Positions 26,875-34,697 of a stretch of DNA of 64,000 bases are shown piece by piece. Numbering within the stretch: position 1 is the stretch's first letter; the number at the start of each line of letters is the position of its first letter. Position numbers and translations under genes: made by a program. Origin of the DNA: an uncultured Paenibacillaceae bacterium (GTDB taxonomy: Bacteria > Bacillota > Bacilli > Aneurinibacillales > Aneurinibacillaceae); assembly GCA_946478845.1 (NCBI GenBank), contig CAMLDI010000006.1:49713-113712 (forward strand). The letters run 5' to 3'. The notes beneath the pieces are model-generated. The model was not told where the DNA came from. It did no database searches and saw only the letters and a program-made list of their open reading frames with translations.

Positions 26875-27544
26875 TAAACATGTACCCTACCCCTCTTTTG
26901 CTTTTAATCACATGTTCAAACCCTAGTTTTGCAAGAATGCTTTTGATTCTGCTAATGTTTACAGTCAAAGTATTATCATCTACAAATGTAACTGAATCCC
27001 ACACTTCTCCAATTAGCTCTTCTCGTGAAACAAATTTATTTTGATGATCCATTAATTTTTTTAACAATTTATATTCATTTTTGCTGAGTTCAACTTTTTT
27101 CTCATTACAGGTTAAAGTTAGGGTTTTGGCGTCAATACATATTGCACCCACACAGGTTTTTATCATGTCCTTGGCGTATTCCCCGTATATTCTCCTGATT
27201 GTTGCTTTAATTTTTGACTGTAGCAATTCAAAAGTAAAAGGTTTGGTAATATAATCATCCGCTCCAAACTCAATCGCCATAATCTGGTCCAGTTCTTGAC
27301 TGCGTGCAGATATCATAATAATTGGAACATTTGACAGCTTACGAAAACTTCTGCATAAAAAAAAGCCGTCATAATAAGGCAAGTTAATATCAAGCAAAAC
27401 GACGTCAGGTTTAATATTTGTAAATTCCTCCACTATATTAGAAAAACTCTCAGGTTGATAGACCACATATTTGTAGCGCTCCAAATTTTCTTGAATAAGT
27501 TCATTTAACTGTGGGTCGTCTTCAATAAGCATAATTTTATACAT
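26867..27544 (-). CDS. BceR-type response regulator
   Basis: A 225-residue OmpR-family regulator: receiver (LIEDDPQLNELI; Asp in DVVLLDINLPYYDGF; KPF) and winged helix (VELSKNEYKLLKKLMDHQNKFVSREELIGEVWD, KRGVGYMFNV). Paired with the intramembrane-sensing kinase. A second partial BceR-like box lies 29 bp upstream of its start. The unit is inserted directly after sigF, downstream of a strong terminator. Confidence 0.9.
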   Translation of the reverse strand: MYKIMLIEDDPQLNELIQENLERYKYVVYQPESFSNIVEEFTNIKPDVVLLDINLPYYDGFFLCRSFRKLSNVPIIMISARSQELDQIMAIEFGADDYITKPFTFELLQSKIKATIRRIYGEYAKDMIKTCVGAICIDAKTLTLTCNEKKVELSKNEYKLLKKLMDHQNKFVSREELIGEVWDSVTFVDDNTLTVNISRIKSILAKLGFEHVIKSKRGVGYMFNV

Positions 27545-27572
27545 CGTTGATTCTCCTTCCCATTCCTAATAA

Positions 27573-27586
27573 TAACATTTTTGTTA
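27573..27586. promoter_or_regulatory. Second, weaker BceR-like box ahead of the regulator gene
   Basis: TAACA-N4-TGTTA, one base off TNACA-N4-TGTAA, nested inside a longer inverted repeat CATTCCTAA (27561-27569) / TTAGGAATG (27588-27596). It is only 29 bp from the start codon, so a repressive or leader-RNA role is as likely as activation. Confidence 0.35.
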
Positions 27587-27597
27587 GTTAGGAATGG

Positions 27598-27640
27598 CAA
27601 AAAAAGGCCACATTCATTTTTAAAAAAATGAATGTAGCCT
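27598..27640 (-). terminator. Terminator of the spoIIA operon
   Basis: GGCTACATTCATTTTT / AAAAATGAATGTGGCC hairpin (27606-27640) followed on the minus strand by seven U residues. It comes directly after the sigF stop and isolates the spoIIA operon from the Bce-type module. Confidence 0.9.
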
Positions 27641-27659
27641 GTTTCTCATAGAGATTCTA

Positions 27660-28415
27660 TCACCTGGAAAACTGGTCTTTCATCGTTTTTAAAATCTTCT
27701 TTTCCAAACGAGAGACTTGTACCTGAGAAATTCCTAACCGTTCCGCCACTTCAGATTGGGTCTGATCTTTAAAATACCGCAAATAAACAATCAACTTTTC
27801 CCGTTCTGTTAGTTTATTCATCGCTTCTTTCAATGCAAGCTTATCAAACCACTTCTCATCATCATTATCAGAGATTTGGTCCATTAACGTGATAGGATCC
27901 CCATCGTTTTCAAAAACGGTTTCATGAATGGAAGATGGGGGGCGATTTGCCTCCTGGGCATAGACAACTTCTTCAGGAGTAATCCCCATTTCTTCTGCCA
28001 CTTCCAACACCGTTGGCAATTTCCCCAACCGTTTGGATAATTCATCTTTTACCCTGCGAACCTTATGGGCCAACTCTTTCAACGAACGGCTCACTTTCAC
28101 CGTCCCATCATCCCTGAGGAAACGCTGGATTTCCCCAATTATCATGGGAACAGCATAAGTTGAAAACTTTACTTCAAAGTTTAAATCAAATTTATCAATC
28201 GCCTTTAATAGGCCAATACATCCAATTTGAAACAAATCATCTGCCTCATAACCCCGATTGAGAAAACGTTGGACAACAGACCAGACCAAACGAATATTGC
28301 TATTGACCAGGGTATCCCTTGCAGTCACATCCCCTGCCTGGCTATCAGAAATTAATTGTCGCACCTTCTCATCCGATAAATACTGGTGTGCCGCGTTTTT
28401 TACATTGGCTCCCAT
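27660..28415 (-). CDS. sigF: RNA polymerase sporulation sigma-F factor
   Basis: A 251-residue sigma-70 family factor of the forespore. Region 2 has NSNIRLVWSVVQRFLNRGYEADDLFQIGCIGLLKAIDKFD, region 3 has VSRSLKELAHKVRRVKDELSK, and region 4 has LTEREKLIVYLRYFKDQTQSEVAERLGISQVQVSRLEKKIL. It is held by SpoIIAB and released by SpoIIAA. ATG follows AGGTGA, 10 nt after the spoIIAB stop. Its likely target dacF, upstream, carries a matching promoter. Confidence 0.97.
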   Translation of the reverse strand: MGANVKNAAHQYLSDEKVRQLISDSQAGDVTARDTLVNSNIRLVWSVVQRFLNRGYEADDLFQIGCIGLLKAIDKFDLNFEVKFSTYAVPMIIGEIQRFLRDDGTVKVSRSLKELAHKVRRVKDELSKRLGKLPTVLEVAEEMGITPEEVVYAQEANRPPSSIHETVFENDGDPITLMDQISDNDDEKWFDKLALKEAMNKLTEREKLIVYLRYFKDQTQSEVAERLGISQVQVSRLEKKILKTMKDQFSR

Positions 28416-28425
28416 AGTGATTCAC

Positions 28426-28878
28426 CTAATTACAAAGCATTTCGTTTTTTACTAGATTTTTAACCATTCTAATTCTTGTTCCCCTGCCAATCTCACTGGT
28501 GATTTCCATCACATCCATAAAATTCTCCATAATAGTAAAGCCCATGCCCGACCGTTCCAATTCTGGTTTAGTAGTAAACAAGGGTTGACGGGCTTCCTCA
28601 ACATCTGCAATGCCGATTCCATGGTCCTCAACCACAATTTCCACAGCATATTGGTCATAGAAAGTAGAAATCATCACTGTCCCCTGTTCATTCTCTTCAT
28701 ACCCATGGATTATGGCATTAGTAACAGCCTCAGACACCACAGTTTTGATTTCTTCCATTTCATCAAGGTTTAAAGGAAGACGGGAGAGAAAAGCCGCCAC
28801 CGCAATACGGGCAAATCCTTCATTTTCACTGCGGGCAGCAAAATTTAATTCCATAAAATTCATCTTACTTTTTTCCAT
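28426..28878 (-). CDS. spoIIAB: Anti-sigma-F factor / serine kinase SpoIIAB
   Basis: A 150-residue GHKL ATPase-kinase that binds sigma-F and phosphorylates SpoIIAA. Conserved motifs are [20 protein letters not shown] (N-box), [14 protein letters not shown] (G1) and [16 protein letters not shown] (G2). Its start shares one base with the spoIIAA stop (TAATG), as expected for tightly balanced expression of switch and anti-sigma factor. Confidence 0.97.
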   Translation of the reverse strand: MEKSKMNFMELNFAARSENEGFARIAVAAFLSRLPLNLDEMEEIKTVVSEAVTNAIIHGYEENEQGTVMISTFYDQYAVEIVVEDHGIGIADVEEARQPLFTTKPELERSGMGFTIMENFMDVMEITSEIGRGTRIRMVKNLVKNEMLCN

Positions 28879-29234
28879 TATGCCACCCCCAGAATGTGAA
28901 GAGCTTCTTCTTCAGAATCTTTCACTTTAATAATTTTAAACATGCCGGATAATTCGAAGAGTCGATAGATTACAGGATTAATGGAACATACAATCATGTC
29001 TCCGCCACGGGCTGTAATTTGTTTGTATCGGCCAAGAATCACACCTAACCCGGAACTATCCATAAAATGGAGATTTTTCAGACTTAATAAAACATGGCGA
29101 ACATCTGTATCATTAATTTTCCCTTCCATTTTTGAACGCAATACTTCTGCTGTGTGATGATCCAACTCGCCATCTAACCGGACAATTAATATATCCCCAA
29201 TTGATTCCATATCCACACATAAACTCACTTTCAT
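28878..29234 (-). CDS. spoIIAA: Anti-sigma-F factor antagonist SpoIIAA
   Basis: A 118-residue STAS-domain protein. The phosphorylated serine lies in [14 protein letters not shown] (residue about 58), preceded by the strand LLSLKNLHF. In its unphosphorylated form it binds SpoIIAB and frees sigma-F. First gene of the spoIIA operon; a good sigma-H promoter lies 37-64 bp upstream. dacF is upstream but is terminated separately. Confidence 0.97.
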   Translation of the reverse strand: MKVSLCVDMESIGDILIVRLDGELDHHTAEVLRSKMEGKINDTDVRHVLLSLKNLHFMDSSGLGVILGRYKQITARGGDMIVCSINPVIYRLFELSGMFKIIKVKDSEEEALHILGVA

Positions 29235-29270
29235 CCAACTCCCTTCACCATTGGGTCATAATTTCATGGA

Positions 29271-29298
29271 TTTCTCTACTGAGATGGGCAAATCCTTC
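29271..29298 (-). promoter_or_regulatory. Sigma-H promoter of the spoIIA operon
   Basis: On the minus strand GAAGGATTT (-35, 29290-29298) and AGAGAAA (-10, 29271-29277) are 12 bp apart. This fits RnAGGAwwW-N11/12-RnnGAAT with one mismatch. The B. subtilis spoIIA operon is sigma-H dependent, and the site lies 37 bp upstream of spoIIAA. Confidence 0.7.
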
Positions 29299-29313
29299 CA
29301 GGTGACAAAACTA

Positions 29314-29358
29314 GAAAAAAACCGAGAAGAGACAACAAAACAGGTGCCTCTTCCCGAT
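29314..29358 (-). terminator. Terminator downstream of dacF
   Basis: CGGGAAGAG... pairs with ...CTCTTCTCG over an approximately 15-nt loop, followed on the minus strand by seven U residues. It separates dacF from the spoIIA promoter. Confidence 0.8.
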
Positions 29359-29365
29359 TTTTCTT

Positions 29366-30535
29366 TTATTCTCCACCAAACATTTTGCGGGAAGTACGTT
29401 TCATTAAATCCCACCAGTGTGCTTTTTCCACGGATTCTGATGCAACAAGGTCAACAGTGGTCACTAATTTTCCATGTTTCTTCACAACAACCTGGCCTAT
29501 TTTTTGCCCTTTTTTAATCGGAGCTTTCACTTCAGGGTCAATTTGCACAAGCTTCTGGTATTGGGTAACTTTCTCGCCTTTTTTCAACAGCAAGCTAAAG
29601 TCGTAAGGAATGACGGCTGCAACTTTATCCAATTTTCCTTTTTCTACTTTAATCATGGAAATCATATCGTTTTCCTTATAAAGAGGATAACTTGCATATT
29701 GGTTAAAGGCATAATTTAACATGGATGTCACTTCTGCGTTACGGGTTTTTGAATCAGGTTCTCCCATAACCACGGCAATCATTCTCATATTGCCCTTCTT
29801 CGCTGTTGCAGAGAGGCAAAAACGGGCGTCGTTGGTAAACCCGGTCTTAAGTCCATCGGCTCCCTGATAAAAGCGTACCAGTTTATTGGTATTGACTAAC
29901 CAGAAGGGATTTTCACTTCCCTTCCGTAAATAATCTTGATAAATCCCAGTATATTTCGTAATTTCATCATGCTTTAATAATTCTCTAGACATGACAGCAA
30001 TATCATAAGCTGAAGAGACATGGCCTTCCGATGGCAACCCATTGGAATTTTTGAAGGTTGTTTCTTTCATTCCCAATTCTTTTGCCCGTTTATTCATTTT
30101 TTCCACGAAAGCTTCTTCTGTGCCAGCCATATGTTCAGCCATGGCAACAGACGCATCGTTTCCAGATGCTACGGCAATGCCTTTTAACATTTCATCCACT
30201 GACATTTGTTCGCCAGGTTTAAGAAAAATTTGCGATCCTCCCATGGAAGCTGCGTATTCACTGGTTGAAACCATATCTTTCAAATTGATTTCCCCACGCT
30301 CAAGAGCTTCCATGATCAATAACATGGTCATGATTTTCGTAATACTTGCGGGAGGCAATGGTTTGTGAGCATCTTTCTCAAAAATAACCGTTCCCGTATC
30401 ACGGTCCATTAAAACGGCTGATGATGCTTTTGCCGCTAACTGCAACGTTGGCGCTTTTTCTTCGGCAAAAACAGGTGTCACCGTTGAAAGGATTAGGATA
30501 AAGGGCAAAAACATCAATGTTAGTTTCTTCTTCAT
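29366..30535 (-). CDS. dacF: Sporulation D-alanyl-D-alanine carboxypeptidase DacF
   Basis: A 389-residue S11 penicillin-binding protein with a signal peptide (cleavage after PVFA), SITK at 64-67, SGN at 124-126 and KTG at 230-232, and a C-terminal beta domain with a membrane-binding tail. DacF is the forespore carboxypeptidase that tunes cortex cross-linking. ATG 30535 lies 9 nt after GGAGGGG. The upstream promoter matches sigma-F exactly. Position before spoIIAA matches B. subtilis. Confidence 0.93.
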   Translation of the reverse strand: MKKKLTLMFLPFILILSTVTPVFAEEKAPTLQLAAKASSAVLMDRDTGTVIFEKDAHKPLPPASITKIMTMLLIMEALERGEINLKDMVSTSEYAASMGGSQIFLKPGEQMSVDEMLKGIAVASGNDASVAMAEHMAGTEEAFVEKMNKRAKELGMKETTFKNSNGLPSEGHVSSAYDIAVMSRELLKHDEITKYTGIYQDYLRKGSENPFWLVNTNKLVRFYQGADGLKTGFTNDARFCLSATAKKGNMRMIAVVMGEPDSKTRNAEVTSMLNYAFNQYASYPLYKENDMISMIKVEKGKLDKVAAVIPYDFSLLLKKGEKVTQYQKLVQIDPEVKAPIKKGQKIGQVVVKKHGKLVTTVDLVASESVEKAHWWDLMKRTSRKMFGGE

Positions 30536-30566
30536 GAAAATATACCCCTCCATTCATAACTATCCT

Positions 30567-30597
30567 TAGTTTCACCCGCAATAAAGGGAGATTATAC
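30567..30597 (-). promoter_or_regulatory. Sigma-F promoter of dacF
   Basis: GTATA (30593-30597) and GGTGAAACTA (30567-30576) on the minus strand with a 16-bp spacer. This is a complete match to the sigma-F consensus GYATA-N16-GGnnAnAHTR. dacF is a known sigma-F gene in B. subtilis. Confidence 0.8.
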
Positions 30598-30689
30598 CTA
30601 ATTTGCTGTAAAACTTCACAATATTGTTTTCCACAATTACAATGGATAATGTTAAAATAAAGCAACAACAGCTCTAGGGAGTGGGAGAT

Positions 30690-31280
30690 GTGGAACAACA
30701 GAAAAGTATTTTAAAGGAAGAATGGTTTACCTGGTTAATGTATTTTTTAATCCCCCTATTTGGCATCTTCCTTTTTTGGAAAAACCGCTTTTATCCCGTT
30801 TTTATTAGAATTTTAATTACATGCCTTCATATCATTCCAATGAGTTTGATTATTGGGATTATCCCTTTGTTTATATATACTGACCTTCCAGATCGGCTGC
30901 AATCCATCCCCTCCTCTTTTTTGGACGAATTCCAAACCAATTTCCCATATGAGGACATTGATGAAGATGAGATCGATTATACGGATGACCTCATGTACTA
31001 CCTTGATGAAATGTATAGCGAAGAAGATTGGTATTATGATATGAACGAAATATGGGTTGAAATCAACTATGTTGGTTTAAAAGAAATGGTCACTGTGAAT
31101 GTATACATGGATAATCCACAGAAAAAGGGATATGAAGACAAAATGTACACAGCAATCCTTGAGTATTGCAAAGATTATCATCCCAAAGCCTATGATGGAT
31201 ACACAGTAAAAATATATAATCCAGACGAAAAAGTTCTCTTTGAAAAAAAAGAACAGGGAAAACAAACAGTCATCGATTAA
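30690..31280 (+). CDS. Membrane protein with acidic C-terminal domain, unknown
   Basis: A 196-residue protein starting at GTG (30690), 8 nt after AGGGAG; an upstream in-frame GTG at 30681 overlaps that ribosome binding site. It has two hydrophobic helices near the N-terminus (LMYFLIPLFGIFLFW and the region around 45-65), then a very acidic segment rich in Asp, Glu and Tyr (about 90-125) and a beta-alpha tail. I do not recognise a family. Divergent from dacF and followed by its own terminator. Confidence 0.65.
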   Translation: MEQQKSILKEEWFTWLMYFLIPLFGIFLFWKNRFYPVFIRILITCLHIIPMSLIIGIIPLFIYTDLPDRLQSIPSSFLDEFQTNFPYEDIDEDEIDYTDDLMYYLDEMYSEEDWYYDMNEIWVEINYVGLKEMVTVNVYMDNPQKKGYEDKMYTAILEYCKDYHPKAYDGYTVKIYNPDEKVLFEKKEQGKQTVID

Positions 31281-31287
31281 ATAATGA

Positions 31288-31332
31288 AACCACCTGCAGG
31301 AAAAATAATCCAAAACAGGTGGTTTTTATTTA
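31288..31332. terminator. Terminator after the acidic membrane protein gene
   Basis: AAACCACCTG (31288-31297) pairs with CAGGTGGTTT (31317-31326), followed by TTTATTT. The following stretch to 31555 holds no gene I can support. Confidence 0.85.
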
Positions 31333-31555
31333 TTAAGGGTGTGTTTTAAGTACTTTTCTCCAAAAAAACTTTTCGACACAGATAATACTTGTACGACAAA
31401 TTAATCTAAAATACAACAAATTATTTGTAGAAATAAGGAGAGGAACTACGAAAAATCCCGTAAGTTAAAATATTTTGATTATATAATCCAGTATCATTCC
31501 TGTGTTAATCTAGGTTGAGTAAGGGATGGAAATCCAAATGAAAGGATGAATTGCT

Positions 31556-31720
31556 ATGTTAGAAGATTTAATCAATCATTTTAAAAAAGTAAAACATTAC
31601 TCCCCAACCAATCAAAACGAATTAGTAGCTTTTCTTAAAAAACTATATATACATGACGAACTATCTATTGTTAATTATAAGAAACTCTATTTTGAACTAA
31701 ATCAACTAAAGGCCGAATAA
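31556..31720 (+). CDS. YppF-like small protein, 54 residues
   Basis: A 54-codon ORF with an AAAGGATGA ribosome binding site. The predicted helical protein (start MLEDLINHFKKVKHY, then NELVAFLKKLYIHDELSI and a YKKLYFELN end) fits the YppF-like family: a short helix-turn-helix-like unit of unknown function in Bacillales. It is monocistronic, with a strong terminator 13 nt after the stop. Confidence 0.75.
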   Translation: MLEDLINHFKKVKHYSPTNQNELVAFLKKLYIHDELSIVNYKKLYFELNQLKAE

Positions 31721-31732
31721 ATATAAAGAAAA

Positions 31733-31760
31733 CCAGCCCATACAGGCTGGCATTTTTTTT
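31733..31760. terminator. Terminator after the YppF-like gene
   Basis: CCAGCC (31733-31738) / GGCTGG (31745-31750) hairpin followed by C-A and eight T residues on the plus strand. Confidence 0.88.
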
Positions 31761-31766
31761 AATATT

Positions 31767-32729
31767 TTATTTTGCAGATGGCACTTCTTCCTTCTTTCCT
31801 GCTTTTTGTTGCATTAATTTTAATAGATCTAAGAAGTGATCATCCCGGTTATGGATAGCTTGTGCTCCATAGTCATCATATTCATAGAAACCTTTATTGG
31901 AACGAATGCCAAGCTCCTCCTTTGCGACCATCTCTTTTAAGAATCCAGGAACTTCTCTTGTATTGGATAGGTCTTGTTCGATATTGTGAACCATAGCCTG
32001 GGTTGTTTGCAAACCAGCTAAATCCTGGCTTTCCATGGGTCCGCAGAATGCCCATTTAAAGCCCATGCTTCCTTTTACAGCAATATCGATATCTTCTGCC
32101 GTACATACTCCCTGTTCAATTAAGTTGAAGCATTCTCGGAGAAAAGCAACTTGTACCCGGTTCACAATAAAGCCTGTAATTTCTTTTTTCAATACCACGG
32201 GAGATTTTCCGATTTCTTTCATTAAATCATAGGTTGTTTGGACCACGTGATCGTCTGTTTTCTCAAATCTGGCAATTTCCACAACAGGAACAATTTGTGG
32301 CGGGTTAAAGTAGTGGGTAATAATAAAGCGTTCAGGATGCTTTGCTCTTTGCGTTAAATCTTTTAATGGGAAAGTAGAGGTATTAGACGCAATAATCGTT
32401 TTCTCAGAGACAACCCTTTCAATAATCTCGTAGGTATCTAATTTTAACTCAAGCACTTCCGGAATCGATTCAAGAACGAAGTCAGCATCCTGAATCGTTT
32501 CAAGCAATTCAGTGGTATATGTAATATTAGTTAATATCTGATCCATTGCCTCTTGTATTAGTATTTCCTTTTCTACCATGATTTTCAAACTACTTGTAAT
32601 CAGAGCTCTTGCTTCCTCTAGAGAAGATTCGCGACGAGCTTGAATACGTACGTTATATCCTGCCTGGGCAAATAATTGTGCAGCCCCATGCCCCATAACC
32701 CCTGCGCCAATGACAGCAATATTTTTCAT
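31767..32729 (-). CDS. 3-hydroxyacyl-CoA dehydrogenase family protein
   Basis: A 320-residue NAD-dependent dehydrogenase: Rossmann motif IGAGVMGHGAAQLFAQAGYNV, catalytic SNTSTFPL and HYFNPPQIVPVVEIA with the catalytic His, and C-terminal domain GFIVNRVQVAFLRE. It is closest in form to 3-hydroxybutyryl-CoA dehydrogenase, but about 35 residues longer and without the classic FHFFNPVP spelling, so related activities (L-gulonate dehydrogenase-like) are possible. Divergent from a Crp/Fnr regulator, with a perfect palindrome between. Confidence 0.85.
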   Translation of the reverse strand: MKNIAVIGAGVMGHGAAQLFAQAGYNVRIQARRESSLEEARALITSSLKIMVEKEILIQEAMDQILTNITYTTELLETIQDADFVLESIPEVLELKLDTYEIIERVVSEKTIIASNTSTFPLKDLTQRAKHPERFIITHYFNPPQIVPVVEIARFEKTDDHVVQTTYDLMKEIGKSPVVLKKEITGFIVNRVQVAFLRECFNLIEQGVCTAEDIDIAVKGSMGFKWAFCGPMESQDLAGLQTTQAMVHNIEQDLSNTREVPGFLKEMVAKEELGIRSNKGFYEYDDYGAQAIHNRDDHFLDLLKLMQQKAGKKEEVPSAK

Positions 32730-32790
32730 TACTATACCCCTTCCAAATGATATATTAGTTGGTATTTAGTTTAGCATTTTCCTTTTCAAA

Positions 32791-32814
32791 AGATTGTAAT
32801 GTAGGTTACAATCT
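32791..32814. promoter_or_regulatory. Palindromic operator between the dehydrogenase and Crp/Fnr genes
   Basis: AGATTGTAA (32791-32799) and TTACAATCT (32806-32814) form a perfect inverted repeat around 6 bp. The TTGTAA-N6-TTACAA geometry is that of Crp-type boxes (TGTGA-N6-TCACA). It lies 20 bp upstream of the regulator start and 62 bp upstream of the dehydrogenase start. Confidence 0.65.
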
Positions 32815-32833
32815 ATAAAAAGGAGTTGGAAAA

Positions 32834-33502
32834 TTGAAAATAATTAATAAATTAGAATACACTACAAAAGAATCCAATTTATATAGTGTCATCGAAAGGG
32901 TCGGTACCTTACAGCATTATAAAAAGAACGAAATCATTTATTTACAGGATGATGATGCCCATACCTTTTATCTGCTAAAATCCGGACGGGTGCGGTTATT
33001 CTTTTCTTCTATGAATGGAAATGAATTAACAGTAAAGATTCTTCGGACCCATAATATTTTTGGGGATGCCTCTTACTTCAGCCAGACACCAAGAGTAACT
33101 TCTGCCAGCGCCGTTACTGATGTTAAGCTGGTTTCCGTAGATTTAGAGAAACTGATGCCCTTTTTCACAGAACATCCAGGCTTAATAAGGGAACTCCTGG
33201 ATTTAATGTCCCAAACCATTCGCCTTTTCTCCATTCAGATCTATAGCATGGCTTTTTTATCCGCAGACAAGAAAGTGGCCCATATCCTGGTTCAATTAGG
33301 AACTTATTTTAAAACCAAAGAAACGGATCCATCCTATTCTATTGATTACACACATCAAGATTTAGCTGAATTGATTGGGATTGCCAGAGTGACCACAACA
33401 AAAGAACTGAAAAAATTTGAAAAACGGGGATGGCTATCATTAGCATACCGAAATATCCAAATTCTCAATGAAGGGGCTTTAAAAGAATATTTGTTAACAT
33501 AG
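32834..33502 (+). CDS. Crp/Fnr family transcriptional regulator
   Basis: A 222-residue protein: cyclic-nucleotide-binding-like beta barrel (about 20-120), long dimer helix, and C-terminal winged helix with THQDLAELIGIARVTTTKELKKFEKRGWL. There are no Cys residues, so an Fnr-type iron-sulfur cluster is excluded; the ligand is unknown. It starts at TTG behind AGGAG with 8-nt spacing. It probably controls itself and the divergent dehydrogenase through the palindrome between them. Confidence 0.88.
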   Translation: MKIINKLEYTTKESNLYSVIERVGTLQHYKKNEIIYLQDDDAHTFYLLKSGRVRLFFSSMNGNELTVKILRTHNIFGDASYFSQTPRVTSASAVTDVKLVSVDLEKLMPFFTEHPGLIRELLDLMSQTIRLFSIQIYSMAFLSADKKVAHILVQLGTYFKTKETDPSYSIDYTHQDLAELIGIARVTTTKELKKFEKRGWLSLAYRNIQILNEGALKEYLLT

Positions 33503-33530
33503 AAGAGCCATTCTTAAATCCTTTTTATTA

Positions 33531-33887
33531 TTAATGATTGCATCCACAATTGCATTGATGCTCTTTTTTAGGTTGAGGAAGGGATTTCAGGTTTCCCTCA
33601 TTATATTGTTCGATAATCTCATCAATGGTACCCTGTATCCCTGTAATAATTTCAATTCCCAATTGGGAGAGTTTTTGTTTTGCGCCATCCCCCATCCCTC
33701 CGGATATCACCACATTAACACCAAGGGATGATAAATATCCTGGCAAAGAACCATGGTGATTTCCTTCTGTACCTACTACCTGTTTATTATTAATTGTTCC
33801 ATTTTCAAGTTCAACAAGGGTAAAGGTATCACAGCTGCCAAAATGGCCGTTTACCTTATTCCCATTGGTCGTAATTGCTACCTTCAT
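33531..33887 (-). CDS. NifX/NafY-like (dinitrogenase FeMo-cofactor biosynthesis fold) protein
   Basis: About 118 residues of the NifX/MTH1175 family: MKVAITTNGNKVNGHFGSCDTF at the start, VVISGGMGDGAKQKLSQLGIEIITG in the middle. The C-terminus carries a Cys/His cluster (HQCNCGCNH) likely to bind a metal or cluster. Such stand-alone proteins occur in organisms without nitrogenase, and no nif gene is visible here. ATG 33887 follows AAGGGG. It is 22 nt downstream of the next minus-strand gene and could be in the esterase-dioxygenase transcript. Confidence 0.85.
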   Translation of the reverse strand: MKVAITTNGNKVNGHFGSCDTFTLVELENGTINNKQVVGTEGNHHGSLPGYLSSLGVNVVISGGMGDGAKQKLSQLGIEIITGIQGTIDEIIEQYNEGNLKSLPQPKKEHQCNCGCNH

Positions 33888-33909
33888 GATTAACACCCCT
33901 TCTCATTTT

Positions 33910-34680
33910 CTAATCAAATTTCCATAAGGTTAAACTCAAATTTCCATATTGAAACTCCCGATACATTAACGTTGCATGACGGCATGGATCTGCAGCTCCC
34001 ATAGCCAACAACAAGGGAATAAAATGTTCATTTCGCGGAACAGCTTGTGCCGCGAAGGGCGCTTTTTTCTCATAGTCAAAGAGAGCTGGAAGATCCCACT
34101 TTTCAACATGATCCTTTAACCACTCTTCAAATTGCATGGCCCAGTAATCTACCGTAGAACTTCGCCAATTTACCGCCCGTAAATTGTGCACAGTTCCACC
34201 GCTGCCAATGATTAAAATATCTTCTTCCCGTAATTTAGCCAGGGCTTTGCCTATTTGATATTGTTCCCCCGGGGAGAGAGCTGGATTCACAGATAAGCAA
34301 ACAACAGGAATGTCCCCCTGAGGATATAACAACTGAAGCACCACCCAGGCCCCATGGTCAATCCCCCTTGTTCCATCAATTTGGCTTTGAATCCCCTGTA
34401 GTGAAAAGGCATCTTGAATTTTTTTCGCCAATTTGGGATCTCCTTTTGCGGGATAAATCATACGATACATTTCTTCAGGAAATCCGTAAAAGTCATAGAT
34501 CATATCATACTGTTGTACCCCACTAATCAGAGGAACCGGTGATTCCCAATGGGCAGTAAACAGGATAATCGCCTTTGGTTTGGGAAGGTTTTTAGCATAT
34601 TCTTTTAAAAAACGGGTATATTGGTTGTCCTCCATCACTAATGTTGGGGCTCCATGGGCAATAAATAGAGATGGCAGCAT
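33910..34680 (-). CDS. LigB-type extradiol dioxygenase (YgiD/DODA family)
   Basis: A 256-residue protein of the class III extradiol dioxygenase/4,5-DOPA dioxygenase family. Metal-site residues appear in IAHGAPTLVMED (N-terminal His), LFTAHWES (second His) and GTRGIDHGAW; the SGGTVHNLRAVNW block is also typical. It is downstream of an esterase and divergent from a YodB-like quinone-sensing regulator, so detoxification of catechol or quinone-like compounds is likely. The actual substrate cannot be told. Confidence 0.85.
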   Translation of the reverse strand: MLPSLFIAHGAPTLVMEDNQYTRFLKEYAKNLPKPKAIILFTAHWESPVPLISGVQQYDMIYDFYGFPEEMYRMIYPAKGDPKLAKKIQDAFSLQGIQSQIDGTRGIDHGAWVVLQLLYPQGDIPVVCLSVNPALSPGEQYQIGKALAKLREEDILIIGSGGTVHNLRAVNWRSSTVDYWAMQFEEWLKDHVEKWDLPALFDYEKKAPFAAQAVPRNEHFIPLLLAMGAADPCRHATLMYREFQYGNLSLTLWKFD

Positions 34681-34697
34681 TATAACCCCTCCCTTTC

